Source of the DNA: Antarctobacter aquimaris
GTDB taxonomy: Bacteria; Pseudomonadota; Alphaproteobacteria; Rhodobacterales; Rhodobacteraceae
Assembly (NCBI RefSeq): GCF_900184945.1
Contig: NZ_FXYF01000009.1
Coordinates: 30,174 to 94,173 of the forward strand
DNA length: 64,000 nt
Direction: 5' to 3'
Each line of letters starts with the position of its first letter. Position 1 is the first letter of the stretch. This document shows, in pieces, positions 33,609 to 40,942 of the stretch. Below the pieces are notes generated by a model, which saw only the letters and a program-made list of their open reading frames with translations, had not been told where the DNA came from and did not search any database. The position numbers and the translations under genes are program-made.

Positions 33609-34565
33609 ATGACGCGCCTCGATCTCGAGCGACGACAGGTCTGGATCTATCTCGCCGCCATCCTGGCAGGGCTGGGCCTGGGTCTGTTGCTGCCGGGGGC
33701 CGCCGCGGATGTCGAGGCGGCGCTCTGGCCGCTTCTTGGCATCCTGATCTTCGTGACCTTCACGCAGGTGCGGCTGATCCATCTGCCTGAGGCGTTTCGC
33801 GACCGGCGCTTCATGGGGGCGATGCTCGCGGGCAACTTCGGGGTCGTCCCGTTGATCGTGGCGGGGCTGCTTGTCTTCCTGCCTGCCGATCCGGCAGTCC
33901 GACTGGGCGTTCTTCTGGTGCTGCTCGTGCCCTGCACGGACTGGTACATCACCTTCACGCATCTGGCCGGCGGCGACACCGGCCGGGCGATTGCCGCCAC
34001 GCCGGTGAACCTGATCGTACAGATGGGGCTCTTGCCCGTTTATCTTTGGCTGTTCATGGGATCGGCCTTCCTGGAAATCTTCGCGGTCGGTCCCATCGTA
34101 ACCGTTTTCCAGACGCTGATCGCGGCGCCGCTGGTGGCAGCATGGCTGCTCGAGAGATGGGCCGAAGCGCGATCCGGCCGGGACGCGGTGATCGACCGTC
34201 TTGCCTGGTTCCCCGTGCCACTGCTGGCGATAGTCGTTTTCCTGATTTCCGCATCGCAGGTGCAGACGGTCACGTCGTCCCTGCCTGTCCTGCCGCAAGT
34301 GGCGGGCGTGTTCGTCGGTTTTCTCGTGCTGGCCCTTCTCGCGGGGCTCGGTCTTGCGCGCGCGTTTCGCCTGCCGCCGCGTGCCGGGCGCGCGCTGGTG
34401 TTTAGCCTCGGCACACGCAATTCCTTCGTCGTGCTGCCGCTTGCGCTGGCCTTGTCAACGGAATGGCAGTTGGCGATCGTGGTCATCGTGTTCCAGTCGC
34501 TCGTCGAACTACTCGGCGTGCTCGTCTACCTCAAGGCGGTGCCGCGGCTTCTGCCTGACCGGTGA
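33609..34565 (+). CDS. Bile-acid:Na+ symporter/ACR3 superfamily transporter (arsenic-resistance-like)
   Basis: 318 residues with about ten hydrophobic segments. ATG 33609 is preferred, with AGGA seven bases upstream; the frame is open further left but is not membrane-like there. The segment LLVPCTDWYITFTHLAGGDT holds a PCT motif comparable to the conserved cysteine region of ACR3 arsenite exporters, and SLGTRNSFVVLPLALAL is another family segment. Substrate is uncertain: arsenite, another oxyanion or an organic anion. It is convergent with merR, ten bases apart, and sits in the same cargo block, which favours a resistance role. Confidence 0.75.
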   Translation: MTRLDLERRQVWIYLAAILAGLGLGLLLPGAAADVEAALWPLLGILIFVTFTQVRLIHLPEAFRDRRFMGAMLAGNFGVVPLIVAGLLVFLPADPAVRLGVLLVLLVPCTDWYITFTHLAGGDTGRAIAATPVNLIVQMGLLPVYLWLFMGSAFLEIFAVGPIVTVFQTLIAAPLVAAWLLERWAEARSGRDAVIDRLAWFPVPLLAIVVFLISASQVQTVTSSLPVLPQVAGVFVGFLVLALLAGLGLARAFRLPPRAGRALVFSLGTRNSFVVLPLALALSTEWQLAIVVIVFQSLVELLGVLVYLKAVPRLLPDR

Positions 34566-34574
34566 GCGCCGTGC

Positions 34575-35000
34575 TCAGGACGCGATCGACCCGGACAGGG
34601 CGTCGAGTACCGCACAGTCAGGCACGTCCGCACCGGAACAGCGAGAGGCCGTCTCCACCAGCACGCTCTCGATGCGGCGCAGATCCACAATCCGCGCTCG
34701 AACGTCGGCGAGGTGGCGCTCTGTTCGGTCCCTGACCTCGGCGCAGGTCGGCGCTGTGCCGTCCTCCAGCCCGATGAGACCCCGGATGTCCTCCATCGGG
34801 AAGCCGAGTTCCCGGGCGCGGAGGATGAAACGCAGACGCCGCACATGGGCCGCCGAATAGATGCGGTATCCGGCGCCGGTCCGTGGCGGGTCGGGCAGAA
34901 GGCCGGTCTTCTCGTAGTAGCGGATCGTCTCGATGTTGCACCCGGTCGCATGTGCCAGGTCTCCGCGCGTGAAACCGCTCTCGCGCTCGTGATCGGTCAT
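34575..35000 (-). CDS. merR: MerR mercury-responsive regulator
   Basis: 141 residues. The HTH contains GCNIETIRYYEKTGLLPDPP (about 20-39). Three cysteines, C86, C121 and C129, have nearly the spacing of the Hg(II) ligands of Tn501 MerR (82, 117, 126), supporting mercury sensing. C21 is extra. It is divergent from merT, with a MerR-type promoter between them, and would repress without Hg and activate transcription by DNA untwisting with Hg. Confidence 0.9.
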   Translation of the reverse strand: MTDHERESGFTRGDLAHATGCNIETIRYYEKTGLLPDPPRTGAGYRIYSAAHVRRLRFILRARELGFPMEDIRGLIGLEDGTAPTCAEVRDRTERHLADVRARIVDLRRIESVLVETASRCSGADVPDCAVLDALSGSIAS

Positions 35001-35014
35001 GGGCAGATTCCCTC

Positions 35015-35045
35015 TTGAGCCTGTAGTCGCTACAGACCCTACACC
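35015..35045 (+). promoter_or_regulatory. mer operon promoter/operator (PmerT)
   Basis: -35 TTGAGC (35015-35020) and -10 TACACC (35040-35045) are separated by 19 bp. Inside the spacer lies the perfect dyad CTGTAG-TCG-CTACAG (35021-35035). An overlong 19-bp spacer with a dyad in it is the hallmark of promoters controlled by MerR proteins. Confidence 0.85.
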
Positions 35046-35076
35046 CATTGTCAGCCACAGACGAGAGGGGCGCGAC

Positions 35077-35466
35077 ATGAGCATTGCCGACCAAAGAACG
35101 GACACCTCACCAACGGATCTCCCGGCCCGCAAAGGCTGGCTGGCGGCGGGCGGGGTGCTGGGCGCCATCCTTGCCTCGGCCTGTTGCATCGGACCCCTGG
35201 TGTTGCTGACGCTGGGCATCTCCGGCGCCTGGATCGGCAACCTGACCGCGCTGGAACCCTACAAGCCGGTCTTCGCCGTCATCGCGCTCGGGTTCATCGC
35301 GGCGGGCTTCCGGCAGGTCTATTTCCGCAGGCCGGTGGTCTGCGAGCCCGGCTCCTGTTGCGCTAGCCCCGCCTCGGCGCGGATCACCAAGGCGGCGCTC
35401 TGGGCCTCCCTCATCCTCGTTCTTGGAGCGCTCACCATCGGCTGGTGGGCCCCGCTTCTCTACTGA
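35077..35466 (+). CDS. merT: Mercuric ion transporter MerT
   Basis: 129 residues with three membrane segments. The vicinal cysteine pair in the first segment is ACCIGP (C36, C37), and a second set lies in the loop (CEPGSCC; C89, C94, C95). MerT takes Hg(II) from MerP and passes it inward to MerA. It is the first gene after the mer promoter, with GAGAGGGG upstream of the ATG. Confidence 0.92.
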   Translation: MSIADQRTDTSPTDLPARKGWLAAGGVLGAILASACCIGPLVLLTLGISGAWIGNLTALEPYKPVFAVIALGFIAAGFRQVYFRRPVVCEPGSCCASPASARITKAALWASLILVLGALTIGWWAPLLY

Positions 35467-35483
35467 CCCGGAAGGACATGCCC

Positions 35484-35801
35484 ATGAAAAAGATCATAAC
35501 CACCGCAATGTTCAGTGCCCTGTTCGGTCTGGCCCCCGTTGCGCCGATCACGACCATTCCCGCCGCCGCGCAGACCGTCGCCGCCGAACAGACCGTCACC
35601 TTCACGATCGACAACATGACCTGCGCGCTCTGCCCGGTCACCGTGAAGCGCGCGATGGAAGGCGTCGGGGGCGTGCGCAGCGTCGAGATCGACTTCGAGG
35701 CCCGCACCGCCACGGTGGTCTTCGACCCGGCCACGACCGGCGCCGAGGCCATCGCCGCCGCGTCGGCCAGCGCGGGCTACCCCGCGCGCGTCGCGGGCTG
35801 A
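35484..35801 (+). CDS. merP: Periplasmic mercury-binding protein MerP
   Basis: 105 residues: a signal peptide (MKKIITTAMFSALFGLAPVA, cleaved near residue 30) and an HMA-type domain with the metal site NMTCALC (C47, C50). ATG 35484 is chosen over ATG 35478 because the GGAAGGA ribosome site is better spaced. It scavenges Hg(II) in the periplasm for MerT. It lies 17 bp after merT. Confidence 0.93.
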   Translation: MKKIITTAMFSALFGLAPVAPITTIPAAAQTVAAEQTVTFTIDNMTCALCPVTVKRAMEGVGGVRSVEIDFEARTATVVFDPATTGAEAIAAASASAGYPARVAG

Positions 35802-35805
35802 ACCG

Positions 35806-36027
35806 ATGACCGGCAGGAACGATGGCAGGTTGCTCAAGGCAGGCATCATCGGCACCGTGATCGCGGCGCTCTGCTGCTTCACTCCGGTGCTGGCGGTCCT
35901 TCTCGGCGCTGTCGGCCTGTCGGCTGCGCTCGGCTGGCTCGACTACGTGCTGCTGCCCGCGCTCGGCTTCTTTGCCGCGCTGACCGTCTATGCCGTGTGG
36001 CGGCGACAGCGGCGAGCGAACACCTGA
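35806..36027 (+). CDS. merF: Mercury transport protein MerF
   Basis: 73 residues with two membrane segments. The cysteine pair is at C23-C24 in ALCCFTPVLA, typical of MerF. The second cysteine pair known near the C-terminus of the pMER327 protein is absent here (the tail is basic, WRRQRRANT). It is a second Hg(II) uptake route into the cytoplasm. It lies four bases after merP and 16 bases before merA. Confidence 0.88.
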   Translation: MTGRNDGRLLKAGIIGTVIAALCCFTPVLAVLLGAVGLSAALGWLDYVLLPALGFFAALTVYAVWRRQRRANT

Positions 36028-36043
36028 AAGGAAGGACGACCGG

Positions 36044-37468
36044 ATGAAAGACGATTGCTGCGCGCCCAAGGGCGACTTCGACCTTGCCGTGATCGGCGCC
36101 GGATCGGCGGGGTTCTCGGCCGCGATCACCGCCGCCGAGCGCGGCAAGCGCGTCGCGCTGATCGGGCATGGCACCATCGGCGGAACCTGCGTCAACGTGG
36201 GCTGCGTGCCCTCGAAGACGATGATCCGCGCCGCCGAGGCCCTGCACGGCGCCCGCGCGGCATCCCGGTTCCCGGGGCTGAGGGGGGAGGCGCAGGTTGC
36301 CGACTGGTCGGCCCTCGTCGCGGCCAAGGACGATCTTGTCGCGACGCTCAGGCAGAAGAAATACGCCGACCTGCTGCCGGGCTATGATGGCGTGACCTAT
36401 ATCGACGAGGGTCCGGCGCGGCTCGTCCCCGGCGGGGTCGAGGTCGGCGGGCGCAGGATCGTGGCGCCGAGGGTCATTGTCGCCACCGGCGGGCGGCCCG
36501 CCGTGCCGGCCATTGCCGGGATCGACGCGGTACCGACGCTCGACAGCACTCAGTTGCTCGACCTGGAGCGCCTCCCCGAAAGCCTGATCTTCCTCGGCGG
36601 CGGCTATATCGGCGTGGAGCTTGCGCAGATGATGGCGCGGATGGGGGTGCGCGTCACCATCCTCTGCCGTTCGCGCCTCTTGCCGCAGACCGAGCCGGAG
36701 GTGTCCGAGGCGCTGGCCGGGATCCTGCGCGAAGAGGGTGTCACGATTCTCGACGGCGTGACCTATGGTGTCGCGCGGCGCGACGGGGGCGGTGCGGTGC
36801 TGACCGTAACCAAGGACGGCGCCGAACGCGACCTGCGGGCGGACCATCTCGTCCTGACGACGGGACGGGTGCCCAACACCGAGGGGCTGGATCTGGCCGG
36901 AATGGGCATAGAGACCGACGCGCGCGGCGCGATCCGGGTTGGCACCGACATGGCCACGACGCGCCCCGGCATCTATGCCGCGGGCGATGTGACCGACCGT
37001 GACCAGTTCGTCTACATGGCCGCCTATGGCGCCAAGCTGGCGGCGCGCAACGCTGTGCTGGGCGGGGCCGAGCGCTACGACAACGCCGCGATGCCCTGGG
37101 TGGTGTTCACCGACTCGCAGGTGGCGGGGGTGGGCCTGACCGAGGCGCAGGCCCGCGCGGCGGGCCACGAGGTCAAGACCAGCGTGCTCGCGCTCGAGAA
37201 CGTGCCCCGCGCGCTTGCCGCCCGCGACACGCGGGGTCTGATCAAGCTCGTGGCGGATGCCGGGACCGACCGCCTGCTCGGCGGCGTGATCCTGGCGCCG
37301 GAGGGGGCCGACAGCATCCAGACGCTGGTGATGGCGCTGAAGGCCGGCATGACGACCCGGGCGCTCGGCGAGACGATCTTCCCCTATCTCACCACGGTCG
37401 AGGGGCTGAAGCTGGCCGCGCAGACCTTCGACATGGATGTCGCAAAGTTGTCCTGCTGCGCCGGTTAG
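36044..37468 (+). CDS. merA: Mercuric reductase MerA
   Basis: 474 residues. It is a flavoprotein disulphide reductase: FAD motif VIGAGSAGFSAAI (about 16-28), redox active site GGTCVNVGCVPSK (C49, C54), NAD(P)H motif FLGGGYIGVELAQ, and the C-terminal vicinal cysteines LSCCAG (C471, C472) that bind Hg(II). It reduces Hg(II) to volatile Hg(0). The N-terminal HMA (NmerA) domain is missing; instead a short CCAPKG leader with paired cysteines precedes the core. It is the last gene of the mer operon. Confidence 0.95.
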   Translation: MKDDCCAPKGDFDLAVIGAGSAGFSAAITAAERGKRVALIGHGTIGGTCVNVGCVPSKTMIRAAEALHGARAASRFPGLRGEAQVADWSALVAAKDDLVATLRQKKYADLLPGYDGVTYIDEGPARLVPGGVEVGGRRIVAPRVIVATGGRPAVPAIAGIDAVPTLDSTQLLDLERLPESLIFLGGGYIGVELAQMMARMGVRVTILCRSRLLPQTEPEVSEALAGILREEGVTILDGVTYGVARRDGGGAVLTVTKDGAERDLRADHLVLTTGRVPNTEGLDLAGMGIETDARGAIRVGTDMATTRPGIYAAGDVTDRDQFVYMAAYGAKLAARNAVLGGAERYDNAAMPWVVFTDSQVAGVGLTEAQARAAGHEVKTSVLALENVPRALAARDTRGLIKLVADAGTDRLLGGVILAPEGADSIQTLVMALKAGMTTRALGETIFPYLTTVEGLKLAAQTFDMDVAKLSCCAG

Positions 37469-37518
37469 GCCGATCCCGCGGACTCGGACCGGGTGCGGCG
37501 TTTGGTGATCCGAACTGT

Positions 37519-38151
37519 TCAAATCCGCCCATCCACCCAGTTCGCCACGATCAGCCCCGGCACGCTGTCGAGCGCCCGCTGGGCGTGTCGGTCCAGGTTC
37601 AGCCGCTTCGGCAGCTTGACCTGAGGTACCAGCAGAAAGATCGGAGCAGTGACGAGGCCTCGGCCGGTCCTGGAGCGGGACGCAACCCCGAGCCCCCGAC
37701 TGTTCAACCGTCCCTCGGCGACGAGCAGGCTCGGGCCGCGCCGACGGTAGACAAACCGCAAGCGCAGGCCGCGGCGCCGCTCCCATTCGCCGGGGCTGAT
37801 CTTGCCGCCGCGCAGACCGCGGCCGGCAGCTTCGGTCGGGATCGCGAGCCAGAACCCGTCCTTAGAGCGGATCAGCGGTCCGGTGTCGTGGGCGCCGACG
37901 ATGACCGGGGCCTTGGACCAGACCAGCGCTGCGGCGTCGAGGCTCTCGCCGGCCTTCGGATAGGTCTGGCTCCGGATCGAGTTGGCGAGCCGTCGGCCGA
38001 GCCCCGCGCCGGTGATCTGGCCGCGCCAGGCGGTCTTGAGCCCGTTGCCTGCCTCGCGCATGGCGGCGGTCACGGCCTTCTCTCCGGCCTTCACTTCCGC
38101 AGCCATCGCGGCGACGAGATCGGGCGTGCTGTCGAGCTTCAGCTTCATCAT
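37519..38151 (-). CDS. DUF6441 phage head-tail/tail completion protein
   Basis: 210 residues. The start is MMKLKLDSTPDLVAAMAAEV at 38151 (two adjacent ATGs). Segments SIRSQTYPKAGESLDAAALV and FWLAIPTEAAGRG fit DUF6441, a family encoded between neck and tail terminator genes of Rhodobacterales phages and analogous to HK97 gp10-type neck/tail proteins. Its downstream neighbour in the ancestral phage would be the tail terminator-like gene at 33040, now 4 kb away because of the mer cargo. Confidence 0.75.
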   Translation of the reverse strand: MMKLKLDSTPDLVAAMAAEVKAGEKAVTAAMREAGNGLKTAWRGQITGAGLGRRLANSIRSQTYPKAGESLDAAALVWSKAPVIVGAHDTGPLIRSKDGFWLAIPTEAAGRGLRGGKISPGEWERRRGLRLRFVYRRRGPSLLVAEGRLNSRGLGVASRSRTGRGLVTAPIFLLVPQVKLPKRLNLDRHAQRALDSVPGLIVANWVDGRI

Positions 38152-38153
38152 GG

Positions 38154-38465
38154 TCAGGCCGGGCGCAGGTCCACGGTCCAGACGAGCCGCTCGCGGTCGC
38201 GAACGGGCTCGCCCTGGATGAGGAAGGCCTCGCCGTCGATCTCGATGCGGTCGCCGGGGCGCGGGCTCGCCACCTCGGCAAGGCGCAGGTCCAGCCGGGT
38301 GGTCTCCGACCAGATGCGTGCGTCGCCGAAGTTCGTGACGTCGTCGGGCTGGCGAAGGATCGCGCGAACCAGCGATGGCGCACCGCCCTCCGCGGTGTAG
38401 ACCACGTCGCGCGCGAGATGCGCGTCGACGAAGAGCGCATCGAGTGCGGCAGCGAAGGCAGTCAT
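38154..38465 (-). CDS. Head-tail connector/neck protein, hypothetical
   Basis: 103 residues from ATG 38465, which overlaps the capsid gene stop (TGATG). It is small and beta-rich (SETTRLDLRLAEVA; GDRIEIDGEAFLIQGE), like short head-closure or stopper proteins (FII-like). No family name is certain; function is inferred from its place between the capsid gene and DUF6441. Confidence 0.7.
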   Translation of the reverse strand: MTAFAAALDALFVDAHLARDVVYTAEGGAPSLVRAILRQPDDVTNFGDARIWSETTRLDLRLAEVASPRPGDRIEIDGEAFLIQGEPVRDRERLVWTVDLRPA

Positions 38466-39478
38466 CAGGTCCGCCGGGCGCTGCGCAGCACCTGCGGGCG
38501 GGTGCAGATCGGGAGCGGGTTGCTCTCGATCTCGAGCCGCACCCACTCGTCGCGATCCCGGTCGGGGATGGTGCGGGCATAGAGCGGCTGACCCAGCGTG
38601 TTGACCGTCTCGAAGGTATCGGCCGGCGCATAGTAGATCTCGAAGAGCCCCTCGATCCCTTCGGGATAGAAGAACGCCTTGTCGGTCGGCACGGTGAAGC
38701 CGACACCGCCCCGGTAACGACGGAAGGTGATGCCGCCGAAGCTGACCTCGTCGGCCACCCGGCCCCGCAGGTCGGCCGCGGCGGCGGTGTTGAGGTAGGT
38801 CTCCCGCACCTCCTTGTGCGCCACGAGATCGGCGAAGAAGGCCGAGCCGCATTCCGCGCGCACCTGCACGGCGCCGGCCGAGAGCCCGCCCATCGAGTCC
38901 TCGACGCTCTCGATCAGCGCCTGGCAGCGCTTGCGGAGCGCGCCCGAGGCCGGGCTCGCATTGTCGAGGTCGAAGTCGATCTCGGCGGCGGGCGTGATGC
39001 CGAACTCGGTGAAGTAGTTCACCACCGTCGCGTGGTCCTTCGGGTCCTTAACCAGCCCCTGGATGCCATTCAGGAGGTGGTACTCGAAGGTGGTCTCGGC
39101 GTCCTGGCGGAGCTTCCGGAGCCGATAGGCCACTTCGGTCTGCACCTGCTGGGTCGCGCTCTCCGAGCCGAAGTCGCGGACGGACTGGATCTCGGAGGCC
39201 CAGAGGACGTCCTGCTTCTTGAACTGCCGGCAGACGAAGGCGCGCATCTCGCGCCGGTCGGGAACCTGCTGCTCGTAGGCCGAGCCGCGCTCGGAGAACG
39301 GGATCAGCGAGAGCGTGCCGTCGCGGCTCTCGATCACGACGGTGCGGGAACGCACGCCGCGTGGGCTGAAGAGGGCCGAGCCCGAGAGCAGCGCGGGCTT
39401 GTAGGGGATGTTCTCGAGCGCGCGGGTGAGCTCGACGATGGTGAAGGCATCGCCTTCGAAGATGTCCATGGTGGCCAT
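38465..39478 (-). CDS. Major capsid protein (lambda gpE family)
   Basis: 337 residues from ATG 39478. The sequence shows the gpE-type pattern: FTIVELTRALENIPYKPALL, TVVIESRDGTLSLIPFSERG, then RDFGSESATQQVQTEVAYRL and the C-terminal YYAPADTFETVNTLGQPLYA. It forms the HK97-fold shell. It follows the decoration protein gene, as in lambda (order D, E), and the head protease lies upstream. Confidence 0.92.
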   Translation of the reverse strand: MATMDIFEGDAFTIVELTRALENIPYKPALLSGSALFSPRGVRSRTVVIESRDGTLSLIPFSERGSAYEQQVPDRREMRAFVCRQFKKQDVLWASEIQSVRDFGSESATQQVQTEVAYRLRKLRQDAETTFEYHLLNGIQGLVKDPKDHATVVNYFTEFGITPAAEIDFDLDNASPASGALRKRCQALIESVEDSMGGLSAGAVQVRAECGSAFFADLVAHKEVRETYLNTAAAADLRGRVADEVSFGGITFRRYRGGVGFTVPTDKAFFYPEGIEGLFEIYYAPADTFETVNTLGQPLYARTIPDRDRDEWVRLEIESNPLPICTRPQVLRSARRT

Positions 39479-39498
39479 GAGGATGCCTCCTGTCTGGA

Positions 39499-39542
39499 GC
39501 GCGCCCAGCAAAAGTGGATGCCGGTTTTGCGTCCGGGCGCGC
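39499..39542. repeat. Compound inverted repeat between capsid and decoration genes
   Basis: An 8-bp outer stem (GCGCGCCC/GGGCGCGC, 39499-39506 and 39535-39542) encloses a 6-bp inner stem (GCAAAA/TTTTGC, 39508-39513 and 39525-39530). It lacks a T-run on the minus strand, so a processing or stability hairpin is more likely than a terminator. The inner part resembles palindromes scattered in alphaproteobacterial genomes. Confidence 0.6.
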
Positions 39543-39560
39543 GTGAATAAGGGGATTGGG

Positions 39561-39926
39561 TCAGCGGACGAGGATGCCCGCGGCGAGGAGCGCCGTATGG
39601 GCGGCCGCGATCTCGCCCTCGCTGGGTGTGCCGGCGAAGACGATGTCGTGGCGGTTGACGATGGCGGGGCCGCGGACGACCGCGACGGCCGGGACATCGC
39701 CGCCGGACGCATCCGCCTTGCCCCAGAGCACCGCGACGGCGGTCTCGGTCCCGTCGACGGCGGCCGGATCGTGCGCGGTGTATTTGCCACTGGCGGTGAT
39801 CTTGCCCAGCACCGTTCCGGGTTCGAGCGTGCCCGCGGCGACGGTGATCGTCTCGCGGGTGTAGTCGCGGAAGGCTTCCCAGACGAGGAAGCCGCCCGGG
39901 TGGGTACCTTCGACCAGCGTGGTCAT
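39561..39926 (-). CDS. Head decoration protein (lambda gpD family)
   Basis: 121 residues, the normal size. It contains the gpD-type pattern EPGTVLGKITASGKYTAHDP and VAVLWGKADASGG, and ends with NRHDIVFAG and a helical tail. gpD trimers stabilise expanded capsids. The gene lies between the protease and the major capsid gene, as in lambda. Confidence 0.92.
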   Translation of the reverse strand: MTTLVEGTHPGGFLVWEAFRDYTRETITVAAGTLEPGTVLGKITASGKYTAHDPAAVDGTETAVAVLWGKADASGGDVPAVAVVRGPAIVNRHDIVFAGTPSEGEIAAAHTALLAAGILVR

Positions 39927-39930
39927 GGTG

Positions 39931-40938
39931 TCATCCTTTCAGCTTGAAGGTGCGGGCGACGATCTCGCCCCAGGGGCGCGCGGCAGAGGACCGGCCGGGC
40001 TGCGAGTGATGGGGTGCGATCTCGGGCTCGGCCTCGGACCTCAAAGCGAGGAGCGCGGTGCGCACCTCGTCGAGGCTCGCGTCCTCTTCGAGGAAGCGGC
40101 CCGCCATCTGCGGCTGGCCCGCGAGATGGCAGAGATCGACGACGGCCTGGGCGTGCCCGATGGCCTCCGCGCGGATCGCGGCAGGATCGGGCGGCGCGCC
40201 GCTGGCCAGCGGCGTCTCGGCCGGCGGCTGAGCGATGTCGGAGACAGCGGCCGGCTCGTCTTCGGTGTCCTCGACCTGATCCGTTTCGTCGGTGGCCTCC
40301 GTGCCGGCGCTGTCGGTCTCGTCGTCGGACCCGGGCTCCGCTTCGATGGCCTCGACCAGCACTGGCGGCGCGTTGCGGAAGCGGCCAATGTCGAAGGCTG
40401 CTGCGATGCGGACAGGCTCAACCAGCCGGTCGGCGAAGCCCTGCGCCACGGCGTCGCCCGCGTCGAACCAGGTCTCGGACGCCATCAGAGCGGAGACCTC
40501 CTCCGGCGTCCGGCCGGATTTCGCGGCGTAGCCCGAGACGAGGCTGCCCTTCACCTTGTCGAGCGCCTCGGCCATGGCGCGCATGTCCTCGGCCGTCCCC
40601 ATCACGAGACCGGCCGGGTCGTGGATCATCAGGAAGGCGTTCGCGGGCATGACGATCTCGTCGCCGGCCATCGCGATGTAGGAGGCGGCCGAGGCGGCGA
40701 TGCCGTCGATCCAGACCGTGACCGTGCCCTCGTGCCGCTTCAGCGCGTTGTGGATCGCCACGGCATCGAAGACCGAGCCGCCGGGGCTGTTGAGCCGCAG
40801 ATCGACCGGCGTGCCCTCGGGCAGCGCGCCCAGTTCGGCCAGAAAACCCTTCGCCGAGACCCCGTAGGCGCCGATCTCGTCATAGATCGCCACTTCCGCA
40901 CCGGTCCCCCGGGCGCGGATCGCATACCAGCTTGCCAT
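39931..40938 (-). CDS. ClpP-type head maturation protease (S49/gpC-like)
   Basis: 335 residues from ATG 40938. The ClpP fold is shown by VDLRLNSPGGSVFDAVAIHN and WIDGIAASAASYIAMAG, with nucleophile Ser83 by analogy with ClpP, and catalytic His106 in FLMIHDPAG. After about residue 200 comes a long acidic linker and a helical C-terminal part that probably acts as a scaffold. It would trim head proteins during capsid maturation. It lies five bases before the portal stop. Confidence 0.9.
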   Translation of the reverse strand: MASWYAIRARGTGAEVAIYDEIGAYGVSAKGFLAELGALPEGTPVDLRLNSPGGSVFDAVAIHNALKRHEGTVTVWIDGIAASAASYIAMAGDEIVMPANAFLMIHDPAGLVMGTAEDMRAMAEALDKVKGSLVSGYAAKSGRTPEEVSALMASETWFDAGDAVAQGFADRLVEPVRIAAAFDIGRFRNAPPVLVEAIEAEPGSDDETDSAGTEATDETDQVEDTEDEPAAVSDIAQPPAETPLASGAPPDPAAIRAEAIGHAQAVVDLCHLAGQPQMAGRFLEEDASLDEVRTALLALRSEAEPEIAPHHSQPGRSSAARPWGEIVARTFKLKG

Positions 40939-40942
40939 GTCG

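Larger units (their letters stand above)
33480..37510 (+). other. Mercury-resistance cargo cassette inserted in the tail gene cluster
   Basis: A 4-kb block, mainly on the plus strand, separates the tail terminator-like gene (ends 33459) from the DUF6441 gene (37519-38151), both leftward. It holds an ACR3/BASS-like transporter, merR, merT, merP, merF and merA. No transposase, integrase or convincing terminal repeat was seen at either edge, and neither flanking phage gene is broken. It behaves like a phage moron. Confidence 0.85.

Noticed and set aside
35879..37786. 635-codon open frame on the minus strand
   Set aside because: Antisense to merA, whose flavoprotein motifs are complete; no recognisable content.
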